Below are positions 11,029 to 20,955 of a stretch of 64,000 nucleotides of DNA, one piece after another. The notes below the pieces were generated by a model. That model saw only the letters and a list, made by a program, of their open reading frames with translations, was not told the origin of the DNA and did no database searches. The stretch lies in contig NZ_CP010029.1 in assembly GCF_001656035.1 (NCBI RefSeq), forward strand, positions 296,410-360,409. The letters are read 5' to 3'. Numbering within the stretch: the stretch's first letter is position 1; every line of letters starts with the position of its first letter. This DNA comes from Yersinia entomophaga. GTDB lineage: Bacteria > Pseudomonadota > Gammaproteobacteria > Enterobacterales > Enterobacteriaceae. A program made the position numbers and the translations under genes.

Positions 11029-11169
11029 ATGTGGTATTTTGCCTGGATTCTCGGAACACTTCTGGCCTGCTCCTTCGGTATCATTACTGCTCTGGCGCTA
11101 GAGCAGAGTGAGGCCAATGCGGCGGAGAAGAAAGCCGCTAAAAACGGCAGCGAAGATGTTGTCCGATAA
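11029..11169 (+). CDS. cydX: Cytochrome bd small subunit CydX
   Basis: This 46-aa single-helix subunit stabilises the hemes of the bd oxidase. The sequence MWYFAWILGTLLACSFGIIT followed by ALALEQ is the CydX signature, with W6 and the helix at about 4-24. An AAGGAG ribosome site precedes it. The E. coli protein is about 37 aa; here an extra charged tail (AEKKAAKNGSEDVVR) runs 14 bases into ybgE. Confidence 0.95.
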   Translation: MWYFAWILGTLLACSFGIITALALEQSEANAAEKKAAKNGSEDVVR

Positions 11170-11443
11170 GTTGTACGCTTTAATGGATAAGGGCCCGCTG
11201 CGGGCCCTTTCACTTATTCTCGCCTTCACGCTGGCTTTCTGTATTTTCTGGGACCCGACGCGCTTTGCCGCCGCCACCAGTTCGTTAGAAGTCTGGCAAG
11301 AGGTGTTTTTAGTGTGGGCTGTCTGTACTGGGGTCATCCATGGCGTAGGTTTTCGACCGCAGCGGGTATGGCTGAGAGCTTTTTTCTCGCCTCTTCCTGC
11401 AATTGTGATCTTAGGCGCGGGAATTTTCCATTTTTTCGCCTAA
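11156..11443 (+). CDS. ybgE: Cyd operon protein YbgE
   Basis: This is a 95-aa inner-membrane protein of unknown role, always found with cydAB. The start at 11156 (MLSDKLYALMDKGPLRALS) aligns with the E. coli start and overlaps the cydX tail; a longer frame from 11108 would add an unlikely arginine-rich leader. Family motifs FWDPTRFAA and GVIHGVGFRPQ are present, with about three hydrophobic segments. A terminator follows, which closes the operon. Confidence 0.93.
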   Translation: MLSDKLYALMDKGPLRALSLILAFTLAFCIFWDPTRFAAATSSLEVWQEVFLVWAVCTGVIHGVGFRPQRVWLRAFFSPLPAIVILGAGIFHFFA

Positions 11444-11462
11444 TCTTGCAGCTAATCATCCC

Positions 11463-11490
11463 TATGGGCCGTTCGGCCCATAATTATTTT
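11463..11490 (+). terminator. Intrinsic terminator of the cyd operon
   Basis: TATGGGCC at 11463-11470 and GGCCCATA at 11475-11482 form a perfect 8-base stem with a GTTC loop, followed by ATTATTTT. It separates the cyd and tol transcripts. Confidence 0.88.
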
Positions 11491-11510
11491 CGTTCTCACC
11501 TTGCAAGTCA

Positions 11511-11539
11511 TTCCAAACCGAATCGCTCTTCAGTATAGT
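11511..11539 (+). promoter_or_regulatory. Candidate sigma-70 promoter of the ybgC-tol operon
   Basis: TTCCAA (11511-11516) and TATAGT (11534-11539) are separated by 17 bases and sit just after the cyd terminator. This would place the start point about 25-30 bases before the ybgC GTG. The -35 is a 4/6 match, so the call rests on position as well as sequence. Confidence 0.5.
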
Positions 11540-11570
11540 GTGTCCGTTAATTGCATTACTGGGAAGTAGA

Positions 11571-11972
11571 GTGAGTAATACGTTATTTCGATGGCCGGTT
11601 CGTGTCTACTATGAAGACACCGACGCTGGTGGCGTGGTTTACCATGCGCGCTACGTAGCCTTTTACGAAAGGGCGCGCACAGAAATGCTGCGCCAACGCA
11701 ATTTTCACCAGCAGCAATTGTTCAGTGAGCATATTGCTTTCGCTGTCCGACGCATGACGGTAGAGTATCTTTCTCCAGCACGTCTTGATGATATGCTAGA
11801 GGTGGAGAGCGAAATTACTGAAATGCGGGGGGCCTCTCTCTCGTTTGCTCAACGAATTTTCGATTCCCATGGCAATCTTCTGAGTAGTGCAGAAGTATTG
11901 GTCGCATGTATCGATCTACACAAAATGAAGCCAAAAGCGCTTCCCAAGTCTATTGTCGCGGAGTTTAAGTAG
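11571..11972 (+). CDS. ybgC: Tol-Pal system acyl-CoA thioesterase YbgC
   Basis: This hotdog-fold acyl-CoA thioesterase is the first gene of the tol-pal operon, 133 aa from the GTG at 11571. That start is chosen because residues [20 protein letters not shown] align with the E. coli N-terminus; an upstream in-frame start at 11538 would fall on the promoter. The catalytic aspartate is D18 in EDTDAGG, with GVVYHARY next to it. The stop overlaps the tolQ GTG by one base. Confidence 0.95.
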   Translation: MSNTLFRWPVRVYYEDTDAGGVVYHARYVAFYERARTEMLRQRNFHQQQLFSEHIAFAVRRMTVEYLSPARLDDMLEVESEITEMRGASLSFAQRIFDSHGNLLSSAEVLVACIDLHKMKPKALPKSIVAEFK

Positions 11973-12658
11973 TGGCTGACATGAACATTCTGGATTTATT
12001 CCTGCAGGCGAGCCTATTCGTTAAGCTTATCATGCTGGTACTGATGGGCTTTTCCATTGCGTCTTGGGCAATTATCATTCAGCGAACGCGCGTTCTGAAT
12101 GCTGCCACACGTGATGCCGAAGCCTTTGAAGACAAGTTCTGGTCCGGCATTGAGCTTTCCCGTTTATATCAGGAAAGTCAGGCGCGCCGCGATAGTCTGG
12201 GTGGCTCAGAGCAAATTTTCCACTCTGGTTTTAAAGAGTTTGCTCGTTTGCATCGCGCAAACAGCCATGCGCCGGAAGCCGTTATCGACGGCGCCTCCCG
12301 TGCTATGCGCATCTCGATGAACCGCGAGCTGGAAGCGTTGGAAAACCATATCCCGTTCCTGGGCACCGTCGGTTCTATCAGCCCGTATATCGGTCTGTTT
12401 GGTACCGTATGGGGGATTATGCACGCCTTTATCTCCTTGGGCGCAGTGAAACAAGCAACTTTGCAAATGGTTGCACCGGGTATTGCTGAGGCACTGATTG
12501 CTACGGCGATTGGTCTGTTTGCGGCAATCCCTGCGGTAATGGCGTATAACCGCCTGAATCTGCACGTCAGCAAGCTTGAGCAGAACTATGACAACTTTAT
12601 GGAAGAGTTCATTGCTATTCTGCATCGCCAGGCTTTCGCCAGCACCGAGAGCAAATAA
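11972..12658 (+). CDS. tolQ: Tol-Pal system proton channel protein TolQ
   Basis: TolQ forms the inner-membrane proton channel with TolR that energises TolA at the division site. It is 228 aa with three membrane helices: near 15-38, and a pair within about 135-195 containing [21 protein letters not shown] and [22 protein letters not shown]. It starts with GTG (11972) overlapping the ybgC stop as TAGTG, so translation is coupled. The conserved Thr/Glu channel residues of the MotA/TolQ/ExbB family are present. Confidence 0.98.
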   Translation: MADMNILDLFLQASLFVKLIMLVLMGFSIASWAIIIQRTRVLNAATRDAEAFEDKFWSGIELSRLYQESQARRDSLGGSEQIFHSGFKEFARLHRANSHAPEAVIDGASRAMRISMNRELEALENHIPFLGTVGSISPYIGLFGTVWGIMHAFISLGAVKQATLQMVAPGIAEALIATAIGLFAAIPAVMAYNRLNLHVSKLEQNYDNFMEEFIAILHRQAFASTESK

Positions 12659-12670
12659 GTAGGGGGTTGT

Positions 12671-13099
12671 ATGGCGCGAGTACGTGGTCGTAGACGTCGC
12701 GAGCTTAAGTCTGAAATTAACATTGTGCCCTTGCTCGACGTATTGCTGGTATTGCTGCTGATCTTTATGGCCACAGCGCCCATCATTACACAAAGCGTTG
12801 AGGTTGATTTGCCTGACGCTACGGATTCGAAAACGGTATCCAGCGATGATAATCCGCCGGTGATTGTGGAAGTTTCTGGTGTTGGTCAATATACGGTGGT
12901 GGTCGATCATCAACGGATGGAGCAGTTGCCAGAGCAGCAGGTTGTTGCGGAAGCTCAGGCGCGTCTAAAAGCCAATCCGAAAACCGTGTTTTTGATCGGT
13001 GGTGCTAAAGAAGTTCCTTATGATGAAATCATCAAGGCGCTGAATATGCTCCATCAGGCTGGCGTTACTTCGGTTGGGCTGATGACTCAGCCGATCTAA
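12671..13099 (+). CDS. tolR: Tol-Pal system protein TolR
   Basis: TolR is the partner of TolQ, 142 aa. It has a cytoplasmic arginine-rich start, one helix at about 20-40 and a periplasmic domain. The essential proton-carrying aspartate lies in IVPLLDVLLVLLLIFM near residue 24. The periplasmic end (LIGGAKEVPYDEIIKALNML) is the ExbD/TolR fold. A GGGGG-containing ribosome site precedes the ATG 12 bases after tolQ. Confidence 0.98.
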   Translation: MARVRGRRRRELKSEINIVPLLDVLLVLLLIFMATAPIITQSVEVDLPDATDSKTVSSDDNPPVIVEVSGVGQYTVVVDHQRMEQLPEQQVVAEAQARLKANPKTVFLIGGAKEVPYDEIIKALNMLHQAGVTSVGLMTQPI

Positions 13100-13182
13100 G
13101 TCTGTGTTGATGTCGATTAAGCGCGAAATATCGCTGTATCGGCATTGACCCTGTTTTTGAATATCGAGTGTGGAAATCGAGC

Positions 13183-14376
13183 GTGGGAAAGGCAACCGAG
13201 CAAAACGATAAGTTGAATCGCGCCGTTATTGTTTCGGTCGTTCTGCACATTATATTAATTGGCCTGCTAATTTGGGGCTCGTTGACGCAGAAGACTGAAA
13301 TGGGCGGCGGCGGAGCTGGCGGCGAAGTGATTGACGCCGTGATGGTCGATCCCGGTGCGATAACACAGCAATATAATCGCCAGCAGTCACAGCAGGCTGA
13401 CGCGAAGCGCGCTGAAGAACAGCGCAAGAAAAAAGCCGAACAACAGGCAGAAGAATTACAACAGCAGCAGGCCGCAGAGCAGCAGCGCCTGAAAGAGCTG
13501 GAAAAAGAGCGGCTACAGGCACAGGAACAGGCCAAGCAGTCGGCGGAAGAACAGAAAAAAGCGGCGGCTGAGCAACAAAAACAGGCCGCCGAACAGCAAA
13601 AACAAGCGGCAGAGGCAGCAGCCAAAGCCAAAGAAGAACAGAAGCAGGCCGAAGCTGCGGCTGCTAAAGCGAAAGCTGAAGCCGAGCAGGTAGTGAAAGC
13701 CGCCGCCGACGCGAAGAAAAAAGCCGAAGCAGATGCGAAGAAAGAGGCTGCCGTAGCGGCGGCAGCGAAGAAGCAGGCAGAGGCTGACGCCAAGAAAGCG
13801 GCAGAAGATGCGAAGAAGGCCGCAGAAAAAGCCGCTACAGAAGCTAAACAGCAGGCCGCTGAAGCCGCAGAGAAGAAAGCTGCCGCCGACGCTGAGAAAA
13901 AGGCTGCTGCTGATGCCAAGAAAGCCGCAGCAGATGCGAAAAAAGCGGCTGACGCCAAGAAGAAGGCGGCAGCAGAAGCAGCGAGTGCTACGGATGTTGA
14001 CGATCTCTTTGGTGGCCTGGCGTCATCCAAGAATGCGCCAAAAAGTGGTACTGGCGCAGGTGAAGCCGCAGCAGGTAAAGGCGGTGGCAAGAAAAGCGGT
14101 GCGTCGGGTGCAGAAATCAGCGGCTATTTAGGCCAGATTACTGCGGCGATTCAGAGTAAGTTTTATGATGCAGACTTGTACAAAGGCCGCACGTGCGATC
14201 TCCGGATTAAACTGGCACCGGACGGTCTGTTGATAGACGTAAAAGCGGAAGGTGGCGACCCTGCATTGTGTCAGGCCGCGATAGCCGCAGCGAAACAGGC
14301 TAAGATTCCTAAACCACCGAGTAAAGATGTTTACGAAGTATTTAAGAATGCGCCGGTTTCCTTTAAGCCACAATAA
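13183..14376 (+). CDS. tolA: Cell envelope integrity protein TolA
   Basis: TolA spans the periplasm and links TolQR to Pal/TolB. The chosen start is GTG 13183 (MGKATEQNDKLNRA), which aligns with E. coli; a GTG at 13168 would add five residues. The protein is 397 aa. Domain I has one helix at about 14-34. Domain II (about 65-275) is a long alanine/lysine/glutamate-rich helix with repeated KKAADAKK-like units. Domain III (about 300-397) has the disulfide pair around TCDLRIK and ALCQAA and ends in YEVFKNAPVSFKPQ. The biased repeats create long false frames on the other strand. Confidence 0.96.
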   Translation: MGKATEQNDKLNRAVIVSVVLHIILIGLLIWGSLTQKTEMGGGGAGGEVIDAVMVDPGAITQQYNRQQSQQADAKRAEEQRKKKAEQQAEELQQQQAAEQQRLKELEKERLQAQEQAKQSAEEQKKAAAEQQKQAAEQQKQAAEAAAKAKEEQKQAEAAAAKAKAEAEQVVKAAADAKKKAEADAKKEAAVAAAAKKQAEADAKKAAEDAKKAAEKAATEAKQQAAEAAEKKAAADAEKKAAADAKKAAADAKKAADAKKKAAAEAASATDVDDLFGGLASSKNAPKSGTGAGEAAAGKGGGKKSGASGAEISGYLGQITAAIQSKFYDADLYKGRTCDLRIKLAPDGLLIDVKAEGGDPALCQAAIAAAKQAKIPKPPSKDVYEVFKNAPVSFKPQ

Positions 14377-14495
14377 GTGTTGATTAACGGGGTATAAGTT
14401 TGTTAATCAACCACGGATTATGTAGTTTTGTTTGCGTTGGTTTGTTAAAATTCTGCTAATTATCGCGGGCATTCCGCTCGGATAAGGGAGACAAG

Positions 14496-15788
14496 ATGAA
14501 GCAGGCATTTCGAGTAGCACTAGGCTTTTTAGTTTTATGGGCATCTGTGTTACACGCAGAGGTTCGCATTGAGATAACCCAAGGGGTGGACTCTGCTCGT
14601 CCGATCGGCGTAGTTCCGTTCAAATGGATGGGGCCGGGTACGCCTCCTGAAGATATCGGCGCTATCGTGGGTGCAGACTTACGCAACAGCGGCAAATTCA
14701 ACCCGATTGACGTGGCGCGTATGCCGCAGCAGCCGTCTACCGCAGCGGAAGTGACGCCTGCGGCATGGACTGCATTAGGCATTGATGCCGTGGTTGTGGG
14801 TCAGGTACAGCCGGGCGCTGATGGCAGCTATTTGGTTTCTTACCAATTAGTTGATACAGCAGGTGCAGCGGGAAGTATTTTGGCGCAGAATCAGTATAAA
14901 ATAACCAAGCAATGGTTACGTTATTCTGCCCATACCGCCAGTGATGAAGTATTTGAAAAACTGACCGGTATTAAAGGGGCGTTCCGTACGCGTATTGCCT
15001 ATGTAGTGCAAACTAACGGTGGCAAATTCCCGCATGAATTACGTGTTTCAGACTACGATGGCTACAATCAGTTTGTAGTACACCGTTCTCCTGAGCCACT
15101 GATGTCACCGGCCTGGTCGGCGGATGGCAGCAAAATTGCTTATGTAACATTTGAGAGTGGCAAGTCTGCACTGGTTATTCAAACGTTGGCGAACGGCGCA
15201 ATCAAACAGGTTGCTTCTTTCCCTCGTCATAACGGTGCACCAGCATTCTCACCTGACGGTACCAAACTGGCGTTCGCTTTGTCTAAAAGCGGTAGCCTGA
15301 ATCTCTACGTGATGAACCTGGCGTCTGGCCAGATCAGTCAGGTAACGGATGGCCGTAGCAACAATACGGAGCCAAGTTGGTTCCCGGACAGCCAGAATCT
15401 GGCTTACACCTCAGATCAGGGTGGCCGTCCGCAGGTGTATAAAGTGAATATAAACGGCGGTGCGCCGCAGCGTATCACGTGGGAAGGTTCTCAGAACCAG
15501 AACGCGGACGTTAGCGCTGATGGTAAGTTCCTGGCACTGGTTAGCTCCAGCAGTGGAACCCAGCACATCGCCAAACAGGATCTAGAAACGGGAGCCGTTC
15601 AAGTGTTAACGGACACGTTCCTGGATGAAACGCCTAGTATCGCGCCTAACGGCACCATGGTTATCTATAGCTCGACTCAAGGGCTAGGTTCCGTGTTACA
15701 GCTGGTCTCGACTGATGGGCGTTTCAAAGCGCGTCTTCCGGCAACTGATGGACAGGTAAAATTCCCTGCCTGGTCGCCGTATCTGTGA
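14496..15788 (+). CDS. tolB: Tol-Pal system translocation protein TolB
   Basis: TolB is a periplasmic beta-propeller that binds Pal and TolA. It is 430 aa with a signal peptide ending near residue 21 ([22 protein letters not shown]); the mature N-terminus EVRIEI is the TolA-binding box. An N-terminal alpha/beta domain (about 22-160) is followed by a six-bladed propeller with repeated [22 protein letters not shown] blades. A 119-base gap after tolA and a GGGAG ribosome site precede it. Confidence 0.98.
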   Translation: MKQAFRVALGFLVLWASVLHAEVRIEITQGVDSARPIGVVPFKWMGPGTPPEDIGAIVGADLRNSGKFNPIDVARMPQQPSTAAEVTPAAWTALGIDAVVVGQVQPGADGSYLVSYQLVDTAGAAGSILAQNQYKITKQWLRYSAHTASDEVFEKLTGIKGAFRTRIAYVVQTNGGKFPHELRVSDYDGYNQFVVHRSPEPLMSPAWSADGSKIAYVTFESGKSALVIQTLANGAIKQVASFPRHNGAPAFSPDGTKLAFALSKSGSLNLYVMNLASGQISQVTDGRSNNTEPSWFPDSQNLAYTSDQGGRPQVYKVNINGGAPQRITWEGSQNQNADVSADGKFLALVSSSSGTQHIAKQDLETGAVQVLTDTFLDETPSIAPNGTMVIYSSTQGLGSVLQLVSTDGRFKARLPATDGQVKFPAWSPYL

Positions 15789-15838
15789 TGCATGTGTAAA
15801 TACGTATGTATGGCAAACTATAAAAAAGGATCAAAGAG

Positions 15839-16342
15839 ATGCAACTGAACAAAGTGCTGAAAGGGCTGATGTTGGCATTGCCAGTTCTGGCTATCGCTGC
15901 TTGTAGTTCTAACAAAAGCGCAAACAATGACCAATCTGGCATGGGCGCTGGCACTGGTACAGAAAGCAGCAACCTGTCTTCAGAAGAGCAAGCTCGTCTG
16001 CAGATGCAGGAACTGCAAAAGAACAATATCGTTTACTTCGGCTTCGATAAATACGATATCGCTTCTGACTTCGCTCAAATGCTGGATGCACATGCTGCAT
16101 TCCTGCGTAGCAACCCGTCTTACAAAGTTGTTGTTGAAGGCCACGCGGATGAACGCGGCACGCCAGAATACAACATCGCTTTGGGCGAGCGTCGTGCTAA
16201 CGCAGTGAAAATGTATCTGCAAGGCAAAGGCGTTTCTGCTGACCAAATCTCTATCGTATCTTACGGTAAAGAAAAACCAGCGGTACTGGGCCACGACGAA
16301 GCAGCATTCGCTAAAAACCGTCGTGCAGTTCTGGTTTACTAA
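15839..16342 (+). CDS. pal: Peptidoglycan-associated lipoprotein Pal
   Basis: Pal is an outer-membrane lipoprotein that anchors the outer membrane to peptidoglycan. It is 167 aa. The lipobox LAIAAC places the lipidated cysteine at residue 22. The C-terminal OmpA-like domain (about 60-167) has the DAP-binding segment [21 protein letters not shown]. It follows tolB by 50 bases with an AAAGGATCAAAGAG ribosome region. Confidence 0.98.
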   Translation: MQLNKVLKGLMLALPVLAIAACSSNKSANNDQSGMGAGTGTESSNLSSEEQARLQMQELQKNNIVYFGFDKYDIASDFAQMLDAHAAFLRSNPSYKVVVEGHADERGTPEYNIALGERRANAVKMYLQGKGVSADQISIVSYGKEKPAVLGHDEAAFAKNRRAVLVY

Positions 16343-16351
16343 GAGAATCGC

Positions 16352-17155
16352 ATGAACAGTAACTTCAGACGTCACCTGTTGAGTCTGTCGTTACTGGTTG
16401 GCGTAGCGGTCCCATGGGCCGCTACTGCCCAAGCGCCAATCAGTAATGTCGGCTCCGGCTCGGTAGAAGATCGAGTCACATCTTTAGAGCGTATTTCTAA
16501 CGCTCACAGCCAGCTATTGACTCAACTCCAACAACAACTGTCCGATTCGCAGCGCGATATCGATAGTTTGCGTGGTCAGATCCAAGAAAACCAATATCAG
16601 CTAAATCAAATTGTCGAACGGCAAAAACAGATCTACCAGCAAATGGATAGTCTGGGCGGGCAGGGTGCGCAAAATTCTGCGTCTGCTGCAGCTGGCGCGT
16701 CGACAGAGAGTGCGGCGACAGGTGGTGGTTCTGATTCTGCGGCGGGTGCAGCGGCTAATACAGCCGCACCGGCAAGCAGTGGTGATGAGAACAGCGACTA
16801 CAACACGGCAGTTTCACTGGCTCTTGAGAAGAAGCAGTACGATCAGGCGATCGTTGCTTTTCAAAACTTTGTGAAACAGTACCCAAAATCGACTTACCAG
16901 CCTAACGCCAACTACTGGTTAGGGCAGTTGTATTACAACAAGGGTAAGAAAGATGATGCTGCGTATTACTACGCTGTTGTTGTAAAAAATTATCCAAAGT
17001 CTCCGAAAAGTGCAGATGCAATGTATAAAGTTGGGGTGATCATGCAGGAAAAAGGCCAGGGCGATAAAGCCAAGGCGGTTTACCAGCAAGTGATCAAGCA
17101 ATTCCCTAACACTGATACGGCGAAACAAGCGCAGAAGCGTTTATCTGCTCTTTAG
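16352..17155 (+). CDS. cpoB: Cell division coordinator CpoB
   Basis: This periplasmic protein couples Tol-Pal constriction to PBP1B peptidoglycan synthesis. It is 267 aa with a signal peptide ending near residue 26 (VPWAATAQA). A trimerising coiled coil follows (about 40-95, RISNAHSQLLTQLQQQLSDS), then an Ala/Ser/Gly-rich linker (about 100-140), then TPR repeats (DYNTAVSLALEKKQYDQA and two more). It is the last gene of the tol operon, nine bases after pal. Confidence 0.97.
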   Translation: MNSNFRRHLLSLSLLVGVAVPWAATAQAPISNVGSGSVEDRVTSLERISNAHSQLLTQLQQQLSDSQRDIDSLRGQIQENQYQLNQIVERQKQIYQQMDSLGGQGAQNSASAAAGASTESAATGGGSDSAAGAAANTAAPASSGDENSDYNTAVSLALEKKQYDQAIVAFQNFVKQYPKSTYQPNANYWLGQLYYNKGKKDDAAYYYAVVVKNYPKSPKSADAMYKVGVIMQEKGQGDKAKAVYQQVIKQFPNTDTAKQAQKRLSAL

Positions 17156-17247
17156 TCTTTTTAAGCCCAGTAATTGGTCTGATCGGCTAATTTCTGGGCT
17201 TGATCGTGTGAAGAACAAGCAGTTAAACGATTGATTCGAAATTTAAG

Positions 17248-17284
17248 TTGCGCTGCGAAGAAAAATTAGTAATATATGCCGCCG
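17248..17284 (+). promoter_or_regulatory. Candidate stringent-type promoter of the tRNA-Lys array
   Basis: TTGCGC (17248-17253) and TAATAT (17270-17275) are 16 bases apart and are followed by a GC-rich discriminator (GCCGCCG, 17278-17284), as in stable-RNA promoters under ppGpp/DksA control. The TATAAT at 17333-17338 touches the first tRNA base and cannot be its promoter. Confidence 0.5.
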
Positions 17285-17338
17285 TTGCCAAGACAACTTG
17301 CAAAACGTTAAAGCGACGAAAAAATAGCTTCATATAAT

Positions 17339-17414
17339 GGGTCGTTAGCTCAGTTGGTAGAGCAGTTGACTTTTAATCAATTGGTCGCAGGTTCGAATCC
17401 CGCACGACCCACCA
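17339..17414 (+). tRNA. tRNA-Lys(UUU), copy 1
   Basis: This 76-base gene has a 7-base acceptor stem (GGGTCGT/ACGACCC), D-loop AGCTCAGTTGGTAGAGC, anticodon loop with TTT in GACTTTTAATC, T-arm GTTCGAATC and an encoded CCA. All four copies in the array are identical. The next copy begins 259 bases downstream. Confidence 0.98.
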
Positions 17415-17597
17415 TGATGAAGTGATGTACTGTTTCAAATCGTAGGGATGAGAACCGTGAAGGTTCGAGCCGAACGAAGTGAGACAGCAACGCGAAGGCG
17501 TTGCCCCGTAAGGGTGAGTCCGCAGGACGAATCATCCCGCACTTTCACCATTATGAAGTGTTAAAAGTAAAGTAGTTGAGTAGTACCGCATCACAGC
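17415..17597 (+). repeat. Structured tRNA-Lys spacer, copy A
   Basis: This 183-base spacer is repeated nearly exactly after tRNA copy 3. It folds into a multi-arm element closed by GGGATGA/TCATCCC, with inner hairpins GAACC/GGTTC, AACGC/GCGTT, CCC-GTAA-GGG and GTCC-GCA-GGAC. The tail (TTTCACCATTATGAAG...) leads to the next tRNA. It contains no open reading frame of note. Confidence 0.85.
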
Positions 17598-17673
17598 GGG
17601 TCGTTAGCTCAGTTGGTAGAGCAGTTGACTTTTAATCAATTGGTCGCAGGTTCGAATCCCGCACGACCCACCA
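17598..17673 (+). tRNA. tRNA-Lys(UUU), copy 2
   Basis: It is identical to copy 1, anticodon TTT with encoded CCA. It is followed by a different, shorter spacer (17674-17784) that lacks the structured repeat. Confidence 0.98.
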
Positions 17674-17784
17674 TTCTTTCCTAATTGGCTGGAATGAAAA
17701 GAAGTTGAAGTTATCGCAGCGATATTCCTCTTCCTGTTTTGTCTGGTTTTATTCTCTAAGTGTTGTAATGCAATAATACATAAT

Positions 17785-17860
17785 GGGTCGTTAGCTCAGT
17801 TGGTAGAGCAGTTGACTTTTAATCAATTGGTCGCAGGTTCGAATCCCGCACGACCCACCA
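17785..17860 (+). tRNA. tRNA-Lys(UUU), copy 3
   Basis: It is identical to copy 1. With the spacer that follows, it repeats the 259-base unit seen at copy 1, so the copy 1-2 and copy 3-4 blocks look like a segmental duplication. Confidence 0.98.
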
Positions 17861-18043
17861 TGATGAAGTGATGTACTGTTTCAAATCGTAGGGATGAGAA
17901 CCGTAAAGGTTCGAGCCGAACGAAGTGAGACAGCAACGCGAAAGCGTTGACCCGTAAGGGTGAGTCTGCAGGACGAATCATCCCGCACTTTCACCATTAT
18001 GAAGTGTTAAGAGTAAAGTGGTTGAGTAGTACCGCATCACAGC
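17861..18043 (+). repeat. Structured tRNA-Lys spacer, copy B
   Basis: It is the same 183-base spacer as copy A with a few substitutions. Changes inside the hairpins mostly keep pairing: the AACGC-GAAA-GCGTT arm stays paired, CCCC becomes ACCC and improves pairing to GGGT, and GTCC becomes GTCT and gives a G-U pair with GGAC. Confidence 0.85.
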
Positions 18044-18119
18044 GGGTCGTTAGCTCAGTTGGTAGAGCAGTTGACTTTTAATCAATTGGTCGCAGGTTCG
18101 AATCCCGCACGACCCACCA
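18044..18119 (+). tRNA. tRNA-Lys(UUU), copy 4
   Basis: It is identical to copy 1. It is the last intact tRNA of the array and is followed by two 137-base units that carry only the tRNA 3' end. Confidence 0.98.
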
Positions 18120-18256
18120 TGATGAAGTGATGTACTGTTTCAAATCGTAGGGATGAGAACCGTGAAGGTTCGAGCCGAACGAAGTGAGACAGCAACGCGA
18201 AAGCGTTGACCCGTAAGGGTGAGTCCGCAGGACGAATCATCCCGCACGACCCACCA
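18120..18256 (+). repeat. 137-base tandem unit C: spacer plus tRNA-Lys 3' end
   Basis: The unit begins like spacers A and B and keeps all five stems. After TCATCCCGCAC it continues into GACCCACCA, the 3' end of tRNA-Lys, instead of the usual TTTCACC. The tRNA body is missing, as expected from recombination between the shared CCCGCAC of the spacer and of the tRNA T-arm/acceptor. Confidence 0.85.
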
Positions 18257-18393
18257 TGATGAAGTGATGTACTGTTTCAAATCGTAGGGATGAGAACCGT
18301 GAAGGTTCGAGCCGAACGAAGTGAGACAGCAACGCGAAAGCGTTGACCCGTAAGGGTGAATCCGCTTGACGAATCATCCCGCACGACCCAGCA
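18257..18393 (+). repeat. 137-base tandem unit D: spacer plus degenerate tRNA-Lys 3' end
   Basis: It is the second tandem copy of unit C with the same 137-base period. The last arm has decayed (ATCCGCTTGAC instead of GTCC-GCA-GGAC) and the terminal CCA is GCA. It is the 3' edge of the array. Confidence 0.8.
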
Positions 18394-20026
<1,633 letters not shown>

Positions 20027-20157
20027 ATTCCTTAATCCTTATTATTGGCGAGAGCTATGGGTTTTCGGAAATGGTTCGTTAAAGCAACGGATTGATAAAT
20101 ATAAAGTTTGGCAAGTCTAAAGAGGCCGCTTCGGCGGTTAACTAAAAGGATTATCGG

Positions 20158-20883
20158 ATGGACTTTTTCAGTACGGGTAACATATTGGTGCATATCCCGC
20201 TGGGCGTACAGGGATACGATTTATCGTGGATTGAAGCCATTGGCACTTTATTTGGTTTGCTGTGTATTTGGTTCGCCAGCAAAGAGAAAATTATTAACTA
20301 TCTGTTTGGCCTGATTAACGTGACGTTATTTGCCGTCATTTTCTTCCAGATTCAGCTGTACGCCAGCCTGTTGCTTCAAGTGTTCTTCTTTGGTGCCAAT
20401 ATTTACGGTTGGTATGCGTGGAGTCGTCAGACCACCGATAATCAGATCGAGCTGAAAATTCGCTGGCTTTCACTGCCAAAAGCGTTGGGATGGGGCGCTG
20501 TGTGCGTCATCGGTATTGCACTGATGACATTCAATATTGATCGCGTCTTTGCCTGGCTGACAGGAATAACCGTCGCCATTATGCAGGCATTCGGAGCCAA
20601 CGTTCAGGTGCCGCATTTGGAACCGGATTCTTTCCCGTTCTGGGACTCAACCATGATGGTGTTATCCATTGTGGCAATGATTCTGATGACGCGAAAATAC
20701 GTGGAAAACTGGCTGGTTTGGGTGGTTATCGATCTGATTAGCGTGGTGATTTTTACCTATCAAGGCGTTTACGTGATGGCGCTGGAATACGTCATCCTGA
20801 CGTTGATTGCCCTGAATGGCTCGTGGCTGTGGATTAAAGCCGCCAGAGAGAATCATTCGCAACCATTAGCCGTTCAGAGTTAA
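20158..20883 (+). CDS. pnuC: Nicotinamide riboside transporter PnuC
   Basis: This inner-membrane facilitator takes up nicotinamide riboside, which is trapped by phosphorylation. At 241 aa it is full length with about seven helices. Conserved segments are QIQLYASLLLQVFFFGANIYGW (ends only here) with the WYAWSRQ motif, and FPFWDS with RKYVENW near 165-185. An AAAGGAT ribosome site precedes the ATG. Its likely regulator NadR is not in the window. Confidence 0.96.
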   Translation: MDFFSTGNILVHIPLGVQGYDLSWIEAIGTLFGLLCIWFASKEKIINYLFGLINVTLFAVIFFQIQLYASLLLQVFFFGANIYGWYAWSRQTTDNQIELKIRWLSLPKALGWGAVCVIGIALMTFNIDRVFAWLTGITVAIMQAFGANVQVPHLEPDSFPFWDSTMMVLSIVAMILMTRKYVENWLVWVVIDLISVVIFTYQGVYVMALEYVILTLIALNGSWLWIKAARENHSQPLAVQS

Positions 20884-20908
20884 GTCAGTATTTACTTTTG
20901 ATATAAAG

Positions 20909-20940
20909 GCCTGACAGCGGCATTGCGGCTGCTGTCAGGC
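20909..20940. terminator. Bidirectional hairpin between convergent pnuC and zitB
   Basis: GCCTGACAGC (20909-20918) and GCTGTCAGGC (20931-20940) form a perfect 10-base stem with a 12-base loop in the 72-base convergent gap. There is no clear U-tract on either strand, so termination may need Rho or be partial. Confidence 0.6.
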
Positions 20941-20955
20941 ACGGATACTAACGAT

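Noticed and set aside
13065..14090. 341-codon frame on the minus strand across tolA, rich in Ala, Ser and Cys
   Set aside because: It is the complement of the TolA alanine/lysine repeat codons and has no independent support.
17333..17338. TATAAT just before the first tRNA-Lys as its -10
   Set aside because: It directly abuts the mature 5' end, so the start would fall inside the tRNA; the upstream promoter with a GC discriminator fits better.
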